Shown here: positions 1 through 7,780 of the stretch, piece by piece
How positions within the stretch are numbered: position 1 is the stretch's first letter
Layout: every line of letters begins with the position of its first letter
Assembly: GCA_905215065.1 (NCBI GenBank)
Contig: CAJMOF010000011.1
Span: 1-64,000, forward strand
Length of the DNA stretch: 64,000 nt
From: an uncultured bacterium
GTDB taxonomy: Bacteria > Actinomycetota > Coriobacteriia > Coriobacteriales > Coriobacteriaceae
Reading direction: 5' to 3'
Program-made: the position numbers and the translations under genes
The notes under the pieces: generated by a model
What the model saw: only the letters and a program-made list of their open reading frames with translations
Told to the model about the DNA's origin: nothing
Database searches by the model: none

Positions 1-23
1 CGGTCCCCTTCGTGGTGGTTTTT
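1..23. repeat. Partial stop-proximal palindrome (right half)
   Basis: The first bases (GGTCCCCTTCGTGGTGGTT) match the right half of the palindromes at 1998-2037 and 4724-4764. The left half lies outside the window. Bases 24-140 hold nothing recognisable. Confidence 0.5.
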
Positions 24-140
24 AGCGCAACGAGGTGTTCCCAGCCGACCATACGGGCGGCCTTGCGCTCACGCTGCTCGATGACAGCGCATCTTTAGAC
101 GCGAAGTGCGGAACCGGGTGCATATACGAGCCGCGTAGCG

Positions 141-1271
141 TTACGAATTCATGGGAATGACCGTATCGCCAATTTGTACGCTTGCAATCTTGTCTGTGTC
201 ACAAACTTGCGAGAACGGCCAGGTCTTGTGGACATCAGTGGTGCCGTTATCCAGTTTATTTGCGAAATAGCCGCTGTGGCTGGTTGCGTCCTCAACATGA
301 CCGTCTTTGAACGTCACGATGAGGGGTATGTTGCCAACGGCATCCATAGACTCCTCCATGTTTTGAGACATCTTGCCGCTGTTGTTGTCGTGTTCGATGG
401 AACGATCTATGTTGTAGCGGACTGAAACGCCAACGCAGGATACGGTGGCCTCTTGAATCGTCGCCTTGGTGCCGTTAAAGTTGACCGATTTGGGCGCGGG
501 AATCGTAACGGATGTATCTTCGTAATTCAGCTGGAACTTAAGATCCCATGGGCCCGTAAGTATTTTCTTATACTCGGGAAGCTCTTTGCCAGCACGTGGC
601 ACAACGAGAGAGTTGATATGCGTGCGGACGGTCCTGCCCATAAGGCCGGGTGATTCAACGCTGAACTGTGCAAAGTATTGAATGCTGGAGTCATTGGGGT
701 TCTTGTCAATGAGCCATGATTGGCCTTGGCCGCCATGCTCGCCATCAACGTATACGTTTCCATCGACACTTCCGGCGATAGTTCCGTTCTCGCCCGGCTT
801 GGAAAGCTTTTTCAGGGCAGCGGGATCGTCGAACGTAAGCGTATAGGCGATGGTAACCATATCCTTGTCGCCCATGATGGCGTCGGCGGTCACGGTGACT
901 CCGTTGTTGGAGCAGCTAGCACCGACGGGCCGGCCAATACGGTCGATGATCTCGGTTTGAGAAGCAGGTCCGTCAAAGATGTCGGAAAGCATGTCAGAAG
1001 GAAGCGGCAGGACGCCTGTTGCCATAGCCGTGCCAGCGCCTCCAATGACGATAGCGAGGACTGCCGTTACAGCGACAATGCGAGCGACTGTTCTTACGGG
1101 ATGGCGGGCGATGCGCGGCTTGCGTCGCGTGCCATTAAAGTTGCTTTGAGCGGTCGCCGCATCGCTCGAGGCGACGGACTGAGCAATCGAGTTTGCCATG
1201 TGCTGCTTCGCATTATCGGTAAACGAAATGTGCTCCAGGGCGTGGCGATAGTCATTCGAATTCGTAGTCAT
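141..1271 (-). CDS. Anti-sigma factor-like membrane protein (DUF4179-type)
   Basis: 376-residue protein with a hydrophilic N-terminal cytoplasmic part, one membrane segment at about residues 62-84 preceded by basic residues, and a long extracytoplasmic part. This is the layout of DUF4179-type anti-sigma factors encoded beside ECF sigma genes. The start codon lies inside the 3' end of the sigma gene (20-base overlap), which suggests translational coupling and a regulatory partnership. I see no zinc-binding anti-sigma motif, so how it holds the sigma factor is unknown. A second pair of the same architecture is at 32.7-34.3 kb. Function is inferred from architecture and context. Confidence 0.75.
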   Translation of the reverse strand: MTTNSNDYRHALEHISFTDNAKQHMANSIAQSVASSDAATAQSNFNGTRRKPRIARHPVRTVARIVAVTAVLAIVIGGAGTAMATGVLPLPSDMLSDIFDGPASQTEIIDRIGRPVGASCSNNGVTVTADAIMGDKDMVTIAYTLTFDDPAALKKLSKPGENGTIAGSVDGNVYVDGEHGGQGQSWLIDKNPNDSSIQYFAQFSVESPGLMGRTVRTHINSLVVPRAGKELPEYKKILTGPWDLKFQLNYEDTSVTIPAPKSVNFNGTKATIQEATVSCVGVSVRYNIDRSIEHDNNSGKMSQNMEESMDAVGNIPLIVTFKDGHVEDATSHSGYFANKLDNGTTDVHKTWPFSQVCDTDKIASVQIGDTVIPMNS

Positions 1272-1812
1272 TGTGGTCTCCTTTCAAGGAAAGCCGAAGT
1301 GACGCACGTCCGCGGCTAAGGTGTTGGGCGGTTGCAGCTGGCGTCGCGTGAACGGCGTCTGCGATTTCCCTGATGCTCATGCCTGCGTAGTAGTGCAAAA
1401 AGATGGCGATGCGCTGTGCTTGAGGCAGGGCCGTGACAGCGGAAAGAATGGCGCAGTCGCGTTGCGCGAATTCTTGCTCGGTATGTGTTACGGGTGCGCA
1501 GAAATCGGGGAGCGAATCGAGGTCGACAACCGGGTGATTCGCGTGCGTACGGCCGATATCGCGACATGCGTTCAGTGCGACTCGGATCACCCAAGCACGT
1601 TCGTGTTCGAGCGAGTCGAACGGTTGAGTGCGTTGGAGAATCTTGATCAGCGTGTCCTGGCAGATGTCTTGAGCGTCGTCAGCGGATCCAAGGGCCGAAT
1701 AGCACAATCGAAGGATGAGGTCGGAATACGTGTCGACCAAGCGCTTTGCTTCCCGCTCGATCTGATCGGCATCGCATCGGAGCGTGCTATTGCGGTTACG
1801 GCGTGCAGGCAT
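1252..1812 (-). CDS. ECF-type RNA polymerase sigma factor
   Basis: 186-residue sigma-70 family protein. Region 2 is visible in the segment with DAQDICQDTLIKIL, and region 4 in the helix-turn-helix around GMSIREIADAVHATPAATAQHLSRGR. The open frame extends upstream to 1905, but I chose the ATG at 1812 because GGAGGTG lies just before it. There is no region 1.1 or 3, as usual for ECF factors. The gene overlaps the downstream anti-sigma gene by 20 bases. Which promoters it recognises cannot be told from this window. Confidence 0.88.
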   Translation of the reverse strand: MPARRNRNSTLRCDADQIEREAKRLVDTYSDLILRLCYSALGSADDAQDICQDTLIKILQRTQPFDSLEHERAWVIRVALNACRDIGRTHANHPVVDLDSLPDFCAPVTHTEQEFAQRDCAILSAVTALPQAQRIAIFLHYYAGMSIREIADAVHATPAATAQHLSRGRASLRLSLKGDHNDYEFE

Positions 1813-1903
1813 AGTGTCACCTCCAATTGGTCGTGGTGGATATAGGGAAGGCGTCTCGCGAGGTCCCTCTACATACAACACGGTCGAGACTGCATAAGTT
1901 GAC

Positions 1904-1931
1904 AAAAAAAGACGGCACGTGAGCGCCGTCC
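1904..1931 (-). terminator. Rho-independent terminator, minus strand
   Basis: Read on the minus strand, GACGGC and GCCGTC pair across a short loop and are followed by seven T. It would end transcription of the phosphoesterase operon (2045-4668) before the sigma gene. Confidence 0.8.
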
Positions 1932-1997
1932 TTACAAAACAATGAGTGTTCTCGTTAATTACACAAGCACCGTGATGGACAGGTCGGACGAGTCAGC

Positions 1998-2037
1998 AAA
2001 ACCACCATAAAGGTGCCTATCCCCTTCGTGGTGGTTG
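1998..2037. repeat. Stop-proximal palindrome, copy b
   Basis: AACCACCATAAAGG and CCTTCGTGGTGGTT form a near-perfect stem around a short loop. It begins 8 bases after the stop codon of the minus-strand phosphoesterase. In gene orientation the loop reads AAGGGGATAGGCACCTTT, matching the consensus of the family. Confidence 0.75.
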
Positions 2038-2044
2038 TTGGCAG

Positions 2045-2755
2045 TTACCAGGGGGTTCTGGCGGTTGAAGACTCGATTGCTTCGTGGCGTTTGAGCTCGC
2101 GGCGCATGGTTTGCGAGTTGAGCCAAGCGGCCTTCCAACCGCGCGTGGGGTAGCGCGCCTCGTCAATTTCGATCTTGGTATAGCCGCAGGCGTTGACAAT
2201 CTTCGTTCCGCATGGGTGTTGGCGCTCGCGTTGAAAGTTGGGGCCGTAGCTTTGGTGCACATGCCCGTGAATCATATAGTCGGGACCCCAAGACTCAAGA
2301 GCCGCATTAAAGCACTCGAATCCTCGATGCGGCAGGTCGTCCAGGTCGCCCATGCCTGCGACGGGTGCATGGGTAAGTAGAATATCGCATCCGTCTACCA
2401 GTGCGATTTTTCGCGATAGCTTGCGCATGCGTTTTGCCATCTCGCGCTCGGTATACATGTTCGCGCCGTCGCGGTAGCGCATGGAACCGCCCAGACCCGC
2501 AATGCGAATACCTCGGTACACATATACGCTGTCCTCAACACAAATGCACCCGCCCGGTGCATGGCGCGCGTAGCGGTCGTCGTGGTTGCCACGAACGTAC
2601 ACAAGCGGTTTGTTGATGACAGTGACCAAAAACTCAAGATAGTCCGGATCCAGGTCGCCTGCGGATAGAATCAGGTCAACGTCCTCAAAGCGCTCCTTGC
2701 GAAAACATTCCCACAGGCAGCGCTCCTCGGTATCGGCTATGGCAAGGATTTTCAT
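2045..2755 (-). CDS. Calcineurin-like metallophosphoesterase
   Basis: 236-residue protein with the metallophosphoesterase metal-binding blocks in order: an N-terminal ADTEE (the usual second acidic/His site is altered), GDLD near residue 33, GNHDD near 56, THAP near 130 and HGHVH near 162. No signal peptide, so cytosolic. The substrate is unknown; small YfcE-like phosphodiesterases are the closest type by length. It overlaps the upstream ParB-BMP gene by four bases (ATGA), so the two are co-translated and probably act together. Confidence 0.85.
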   Translation of the reverse strand: MKILAIADTEERCLWECFRKERFEDVDLILSAGDLDPDYLEFLVTVINKPLVYVRGNHDDRYARHAPGGCICVEDSVYVYRGIRIAGLGGSMRYRDGANMYTEREMAKRMRKLSRKIALVDGCDILLTHAPVAGMGDLDDLPHRGFECFNAALESWGPDYMIHGHVHQSYGPNFQRERQHPCGTKIVNACGYTKIEIDEARYPTRGWKAAWLNSQTMRRELKRHEAIESSTARTPW

Positions 2756-4668
2756 AGGGCGCGGACCTTCGGCTCATCGTCGAGTTGCGGAATGGTGCCC
2801 ACCACGTTGTCGGCCAGCCAGTCCATCTCGACGATTTGCGTGCTCGGCAGTGGGGGAAAGCCCTCGATCTGCACCACGCCGTCTTGGCTATGGAGCTCGC
2901 CGCCAAATGGATTGATGGAGCCCTCGACGATGCCATTGCGCAGTAGCTGAACAAGCTTGCGCGTCTGATAGGGCAGGCCCGGAGCGTAGCGAATGTCGAT
3001 AACGCCCGAGCTCATACCATACCAGTAGTTGACGGCGCGAACCTGGCTGTTGTCACTGGTCTCATCCCAGGTGCCATGCAGCAGGCTTCGCACGATAAGC
3101 TCGTAGTAACGGCTCCAGTTCCATACCGGCATGGCGATGCCGACGACCTTGCCATCGACCAGGCGGTGGAGTCCGTAGGCCGTGGGGTCCTCCAGCGACT
3201 TGGACATGTCGACACCGGTCATAACGCTCACGCCTTCGCGGCACATGGCCTCGGCAAGACCGCCGGCGGGTACATCGCCCCAGGTGAGGATTACCTGCGC
3301 GCGAGGGTCGAGCAGCGAGGCGCCGATGGCAAAGGCGTTGATCTCGCTAAGCGCGCCCGACGCAAAGACCGACGCGTGGTAGCCAATGCGATGGTTGTCC
3401 GCCATGCTAGCCGCAAGGGCGCCCAGGAGGAACTTGGCCTCGTACATCTTGCCAAAGTACGAACGGACGCTTTGGTGGGGAAGGCCGATAGAGCAGTTGA
3501 GGAATCGCACCTGGGGATACTCAACGGCAGCTCTGAGCGTGTATTCCATCAGGCGGTGCGAGGTCGAGAAGATGACGTTAGCTCCATGTTTGACAGCCGT
3601 TTCCACGGCGGCGTAGAACACGTCCGGATCGTGGCAGTCCTCGAACGCCTCGGTGCGCACGATACCGCCAAAGTGCTCATCGAGATACTGACGCCCTTGG
3701 TCGTGCAGACTGTCCCAGCTCGACGTTGCGCAGGGGAATTCATGGATAAAGGCGATGCGCAGGGGGTTGGCCGCCGAATAGACGGTCTTGCCCATAAAGA
3801 AGTTGAGCACGCCGGAGGTGGACTTAGCGGGCGACTCTTCCTCATCGACGCTCGGTGCTTCGACAAGATCGACCTTGTCCTCGTTATTTTTGCCGGCAAT
3901 GACCAGCTCGCGCCAAATCTTACACAGGCGGTTTACGACGATATCCGTCGGCGTATCCAGCAGGCGGTCCTGGTTGTACACATTGAGGTAGACGAGCATG
4001 GCGTCGGCAGGCGTAATGTCCAGGTGGTCGCCACCTGCGCGAAGGTAGGCGCGCTTAAAGAGTAGGAAGGTGTGGCGCAGGTAGTCGACCTTTTTCTGCG
4101 GCCATTTTTCGATAAGGTTCTGACCGAGCATCTTGGCGAGCGTCTCGTAGCTTCCTTCGCGCGAGAACTCGATCTCGTATAGGGGGCAGACGCGCCAAAA
4201 CGCGCAGAACTCGCCGTACAGGCGGCTTTCGACGGAATCCCATTTGCCGGGGTAGAGACGGGTGACTTTAGCCGAAACCGTTGGAGCGTCCAGGAATTTG
4301 AGGACACTGACGCGCTTGTTGCCCTCTTGGACGTAAAACCGATGCATGAACTCGGTGACGATGATGGGGTCGCGATAGCCCTCGGTTACCTGGATGTCGT
4401 AGAGGTTGGACCACTTGCGGGCGAACTCGGTGCTAAATGGCAACAGGGGCATAAAGTTGCACGAAAAGGCAGACTGACGGCCCTTGGTAACCGTGCCGAC
4501 GACCATTTCGAGCGGAATATCCCGCAGGCCGACGCTCTCTCGCTGACCTAAGGGGAGCTGGGCAACCAAGCTGTCGAGGTCCGTAAGGTATGGGTGCTCG
4601 CTTTGGCTGATGGCGCGACGGCGTCCCTGTTCGCCGCGCTTGCGCGCTTGACGATAGGCCTCTTCCAT
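2752..4668 (-). CDS. ParB-like / BMP-type ligand-binding fusion protein
   Basis: 638-residue protein without signal peptide or membrane segments. Residues about 60-130 resemble the ParB/sulfiredoxin-type fold, with the GNKR motif at 116-119 after a beta strand ending YVQE. From about residue 300 the sequence follows the BMP/PnrA family of periplasmic-binding folds (RIAFIHEF at the first strand, EAKFLLGALAA and the following glycine-rich strand). BMP proteins normally bind nucleosides outside the cell as lipoproteins; here the domain is apparently cytoplasmic, so a sensor or nucleotide-linked role is more likely than transport. Co-translated with the phosphoesterase. Exact function unknown. 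Confidence 0.7.
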   Translation of the reverse strand: MEEAYRQARKRGEQGRRRAISQSEHPYLTDLDSLVAQLPLGQRESVGLRDIPLEMVVGTVTKGRQSAFSCNFMPLLPFSTEFARKWSNLYDIQVTEGYRDPIIVTEFMHRFYVQEGNKRVSVLKFLDAPTVSAKVTRLYPGKWDSVESRLYGEFCAFWRVCPLYEIEFSREGSYETLAKMLGQNLIEKWPQKKVDYLRHTFLLFKRAYLRAGGDHLDITPADAMLVYLNVYNQDRLLDTPTDIVVNRLCKIWRELVIAGKNNEDKVDLVEAPSVDEEESPAKSTSGVLNFFMGKTVYSAANPLRIAFIHEFPCATSSWDSLHDQGRQYLDEHFGGIVRTEAFEDCHDPDVFYAAVETAVKHGANVIFSTSHRLMEYTLRAAVEYPQVRFLNCSIGLPHQSVRSYFGKMYEAKFLLGALAASMADNHRIGYHASVFASGALSEINAFAIGASLLDPRAQVILTWGDVPAGGLAEAMCREGVSVMTGVDMSKSLEDPTAYGLHRLVDGKVVGIAMPVWNWSRYYELIVRSLLHGTWDETSDNSQVRAVNYWYGMSSGVIDIRYAPGLPYQTRKLVQLLRNGIVEGSINPFGGELHSQDGVVQIEGFPPLPSTQIVEMDWLADNVVGTIPQLDDEPKVRAL

Positions 4669-4723
4669 GGTGTCTACTCCCTTAGTCGTTTAAACAACGA
4701 TATGAACCATGGTACCACGATGC

Positions 4724-4764
4724 GAAACCACCACAAAGGTGCCTGTCCCCTTTGCGGTGGTTTT
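4724..4764. repeat. Stop-proximal palindrome, copy c
   Basis: AACCACCACAAAGG pairs with CCTTTGCGGTGGTT. The right edge coincides with the mscS stop codon on the minus strand (TAAAACCACCGC), so the hairpin starts at the stop. It could act as a terminator, but its T tract is only three bases. Confidence 0.8.
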
Positions 4765-5530
4765 AGGCGATGATGGGGGCGATGGCGCGGATGCAGGCGT
4801 CGGCTGCCGTAAAGGTGGTGCTGTCGTCACTGACGATAAAGATGATCTTACCCTTAATGCCAAAGTCGCCGATCTCGCTAAAGAGCACGTACGGCTCCTT
4901 GTCAAAGCCAGAGATGGGAAGCACCGCGGCCTTGGTGGCGTCGGTAAGCTCATCTGCCAGCGCATCCAGCGAGGCCCACTTGGACGTGTCCTTTACGGCA
5001 ACGGGCACGGTAACGCGCCCAAAGGGCATCAAGTGCACGAGCGTGTTCTTGGAGATGTTTGAATTGGGGACGATGATGGTCTGCCCGCAGGCGTCCTCGA
5101 TGGTCGTGTGGCGCCAAGTGATGTCCTGGACCACGCCCGACACGCCGCCGACCTCGATATTGTCGCCGGGCTTGATGATGCCCATAAAGGTCACTTGCAT
5201 GCCGCCGATAAGGTTTGATAGCGTGTCCTGAAAGCCGAGCGAGATGGCGATGCCGCCGACGCCAAGAGCGGCGACGAGCGCGTTTGCGTTAATGCCAAAG
5301 CAGTTGTCGAGGATAAAGCTGCCGCCGATCATCCAAATGACGGCACGCGCGATGTTGATGAAGATGCTCGATGCGGGAAGCGGGTTGTCGTCTCGGTTGA
5401 GTAGGTGGCGCAGGGTCTTGGATGCCACCTTGGCGGCGATGGCGGTGACTATTACCAAGATGACGGCCCAGATGATGTTGTGGACCCAGCGCTGCTCAAA
5501 GAAATGAAGAATCGGTTCAAACAATTCCAT
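4763..5530 (-). CDS. mscS: Small-conductance mechanosensitive channel (MscS family)
   Basis: 255 residues, close to the E. coli MscS length. Three membrane segments occur at about residues 18-36, 58-76 and 84-105. The last is the pore helix, rich in Gly and Ala (LVAALGVGGIAISLGFQDTL), followed by the beta domain with the PGDNIEVGG motif. It would release solutes during osmotic downshock in the cytoplasmic membrane. Single gene; ATG at 5530 preceded by AGGAGG. The stop codon is fused to a palindrome. Confidence 0.92.
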   Translation of the reverse strand: MELFEPILHFFEQRWVHNIIWAVILVIVTAIAAKVASKTLRHLLNRDDNPLPASSIFINIARAVIWMIGGSFILDNCFGINANALVAALGVGGIAISLGFQDTLSNLIGGMQVTFMGIIKPGDNIEVGGVSGVVQDITWRHTTIEDACGQTIIVPNSNISKNTLVHLMPFGRVTVPVAVKDTSKWASLDALADELTDATKAAVLPISGFDKEPYVLFSEIGDFGIKGKIIFIVSDDSTTFTAADACIRAIAPIIA

Positions 5531-5572
5531 GTAGGGAAAACCTCCTCATGATCATTCAACCATGATACCCAC

Positions 5573-5602
5573 CAAAAAGCCCGTCCGATCACATCGGACG
5601 GG
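5573..5602 (-). terminator. Rho-independent terminator, minus strand
   Basis: GCCCGTCCGA and TCGGACGGGC pair perfectly around CACAT-type loop bases and are followed on the minus strand by TTTTTGG. It lies upstream of mscS and would end a short minus-strand transcript covering the remnant at 5603-5707. Confidence 0.8.
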
Positions 5603-5707
5603 CCGATAACTTGAGATGGGGTGGCCGCGGTGGCGTAAGCTGGGCCGCCGGCGAGCACGCCGGCAAGGAGTGCGGCGGTCAAGCAAGACGGGGAAGGAGT
5701 CTTCTCA
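5603..5707 (-). pseudogene. Remnant of a small secreted-protein gene or leader peptide
   Basis: On the minus strand an ATG at 5707 after AAGGAAA opens a nine-residue peptide (MRRLLPRLA) and stop. In the next frame the sequence continues as a typical signal-peptide core (LTAALLAGVLAGGPAYA), then runs into the terminator at 5573-5602. A one- or two-base frameshift in an N-terminal signal sequence would explain this, and the rest of the gene is missing. It could also be a leader peptide. Weak evidence. Confidence 0.3.
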
Positions 5708-5769
5708 TGGCAGTTTCCTTAGTTCTTAACCAGTGGTTCCTGCTGACGCTGGATTATCGACATAATATG

Positions 5770-5812
5770 CGAAAACCGCCGCAAAGGTATCTGCTCCTTT
5801 GCGGCGGTTTTG
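5770..5812. repeat. Stop-proximal palindrome family, copy d
   Basis: AAAACCGCCGCAAAGG pairs with CCTTTGCGGCGGTTTT around a short loop. It has the same design as copies b and c but with a different arm. It stands in tandem with copy e and has no stop codon at its edge. Confidence 0.75.
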
Positions 5813-5825
5813 ACGTTTGTGCAGA

Positions 5826-5868
5826 TAAAACCTGCCAAAATAAACCTGTCCCTTTTTGGCAGGTTTTA
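5826..5868. repeat. Stop-proximal palindrome, copy e
   Basis: AAAACCTGCCAAAA pairs with TTTTTGGCAGGTTTT. On the minus strand it begins exactly at the TAA of the ABC ATPase gene, and the loop carries AAAGGGACAGG, the conserved loop sequence of the family. The T-rich right arm makes it a plausible terminator. Confidence 0.8.
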
Positions 5869-6660
5869 GCTCAGTAGCATACGGTCGTTGGCGAGCTCGC
5901 CGCCCGAGACCTCCTCAAACTTCTGCAGCAGGTCGGCCACGGTGAGCGACTTCTTTTCGTCGCCTGCCACGTCGTAGATCACATGGCCCTCGTGCATCAT
6001 GATCAGACGGTTGCCCAGACGGATGGCGTCGTTCATGTTATGCGTGACCATGAGCGTGGTCAGATGGTTTTCGTCGACAATCTCCTCGGTCAGGTTGAGC
6101 ACCTTAGAGGCCGTCTTGGGGTCGAGGGCCGCCGTGTGCTCGTCGAGCAGCAGCAGGCGCGGCTTGGTGAGCGTGGCCATCAGCAGGGTGAGTGCCTGGC
6201 GCTGGCCGCCCGAGAGCAGGCCGACCTTGGCGTTGAGGCGCGTGTCCAGACCGAGGTCCAGGCGCTTGAGCAGCTCAACGTACTCGTCCTTCTCGGCCTT
6301 GGTGACGCCCCACGAAAGACCGCGACGCTGGCCGCGGCGCTTGGCGAGGGCCAGGTTTTCGGCAATTTGCATGTCGGCTGCGGTGCCGCGCATGGGGTCC
6401 TGGAACACACGGCCCAGGTACTTGGCGCGCTGCGACTCGCTCAGACGCGAGATGTCGGTGCCGTCGAGCTCAATAACACCCGAATCAAGCGGATACACGC
6501 CGGCGATCATATTGAGCAGCGTGGACTTGCCGGCGCCGTTGCCGCCAATCACGGTTACAAAGTCGCCATCGTTGAGGGTGAGGTCGACGCCGGTGAGCGC
6601 GCGCTTCTCGGTGACGGTGCCCTTGTTAAAGGTCTTCTTGACGTGCGAGAGCTTAAGCAT
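5866..6660 (-). CDS. ABC transporter ATP-binding protein (TrpXYZ/amino-acid type)
   Basis: 264-residue ATPase with Walker A GGNGAGKST (about 39-47), signature LSGGQRQ (about 145-151) and Walker B LLLLDEHTAALDP with the catalytic Glu. The D-loop and switch His (MVTHN) are present. An ATG at 6669 is in frame, but its purine tract abuts it directly; the ATG at 6660 has GGGAG at a workable distance, so I chose 6660. It overlaps the permease gene by 8 bases. Together with the permease and the lipoprotein it forms a complete importer of the TrpXYZ/ABC_sub_bind type, probably for an aromatic or other amino-acid-like substrate. Confidence 0.9.
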   Translation of the reverse strand: MLKLSHVKKTFNKGTVTEKRALTGVDLTLNDGDFVTVIGGNGAGKSTLLNMIAGVYPLDSGVIELDGTDISRLSESQRAKYLGRVFQDPMRGTAADMQIAENLALAKRRGQRRGLSWGVTKAEKDEYVELLKRLDLGLDTRLNAKVGLLSGGQRQALTLLMATLTKPRLLLLDEHTAALDPKTASKVLNLTEEIVDENHLTTLMVTHNMNDAIRLGNRLIMMHEGHVIYDVAGDEKKSLTVADLLQKFEEVSGGELANDRMLLS

Positions 6661-7576
6661 CTGCCTCATCTCCCTTCGTGTAGGAGCTGCGGAGCTTATA
6701 GCGCTCCCAAACCACGGGCACGCACAGGGCCACGGCGACGATCACGGCGGAGAGCAGCTTCATGTCGTTGGCGTCCATGCCCAGCTGCAGCACGATGGCG
6801 CGGATAAGGAAGTACACCACGGAGCCAAAGACGGCGGAGGCAAGACGGACGCTAAACTGCGTGAGGCCGCCGGGCAGCAGGCGACCGAGCACCTCGCCGA
6901 TGACGATGGCGGCAAGACCGATAACGATGGCGCCGGTGCCCATGCCAATGTCGGCATACTTCTGGCTCTGGCAGATGAGCGCACCCGAAAGGCCAATGAG
7001 GGCGTTGGAGAGCACGAGGGCGATCATTTTGGTGGTGTTGGTGTTAACGCCCAGGGCGCGGATCATGTACTCGTTGTTGCCGGTGGCACGCAGCGCCGAG
7101 CCGATCTCGGTGCCAAAGAACCAGTACAGGATGGCGACGATGGCCACGGCCAGCACAATGCCCAAGATAATGGCAACGGTGGACTGCGGCAGGCCGGTCA
7201 TGTTGCTGACGGACGAGAAGATGGTGCCCTTGGCGAGGATGGGCGTGTTGGACTTGCCCATGATGCGCAGGTTGATGGACCACAGGCTGATCTGCGTCAG
7301 GATTCCGGCAAGGATTGCGGGGATCTCAAAGACGGTGGTCAGGATGCCCGTGACGGCACCGGCGATGGCACCGGCGCACATGCCGGCAAGCACGGCGAGC
7401 AGCGGGTCGACGTTATTGTTGACGATGAGTACGGCGCAGACACAGCCGCCGAGGGCAAAGCTGCCGTCGCAGGTCATATCGGGGATGTCGAGCAGGCGGA
7501 ACGTGATAAACACGCCAAGCACCATAATGCCCCAGAGGACGCCCTGCGAAATGGCGCCCTGCAATGCAATGAGCAT
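6653..7576 (-). CDS. ABC transporter permease (TrpY-like)
   Basis: 307-residue hydrophobic protein with about eight or nine predicted membrane spans, related to branched-chain amino-acid permeases (LivH/M fold). The conserved cytoplasmic segment GSALRATGNNEYMIRALGVN is the EAA-like loop that contacts the ATPase. It lies between the lipoprotein and ATPase genes and overlaps the latter. It forms the membrane channel of the importer, probably as a homodimer. Confidence 0.9.
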   Translation of the reverse strand: MLIALQGAISQGVLWGIMVLGVFITFRLLDIPDMTCDGSFALGGCVCAVLIVNNNVDPLLAVLAGMCAGAIAGAVTGILTTVFEIPAILAGILTQISLWSINLRIMGKSNTPILAKGTIFSSVSNMTGLPQSTVAIILGIVLAVAIVAILYWFFGTEIGSALRATGNNEYMIRALGVNTNTTKMIALVLSNALIGLSGALICQSQKYADIGMGTGAIVIGLAAIVIGEVLGRLLPGGLTQFSVRLASAVFGSVVYFLIRAIVLQLGMDANDMKLLSAVIVAVALCVPVVWERYKLRSSYTKGDEADA

Positions 7577-7680
7577 GCTTCATACCTCCTAGGATAGGGT
7601 GGACACGTGAGTCACCATGATAGCGGTAACAATGCATGAAAGAGCTGCGGCCGGATGTTTTGTCTCATCCGTAACAAGCA

Positions 7681-7708
7681 GGGCGAACGCCGGTCTTTGG
7701 CGTTCGCC
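7681..7708 (-). promoter_or_regulatory. Intercistronic hairpin between lipoprotein and permease genes
   Basis: GGGCGAACGCC and GGCGTTCGCCC form an 11-bp stem with no T tract. In ABC operons such a hairpin often stabilises the upstream message, giving more binding protein than permease. That role is inferred. The rest of the 204-base gap shows nothing clear. Confidence 0.6.
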
Positions 7709-7780
7709 CCTGTGGCTCAGATATTGAATAACACGGCAACGGCGCGAGTATGGGCCCTAGGCACATCGCCGCGCATGCCG

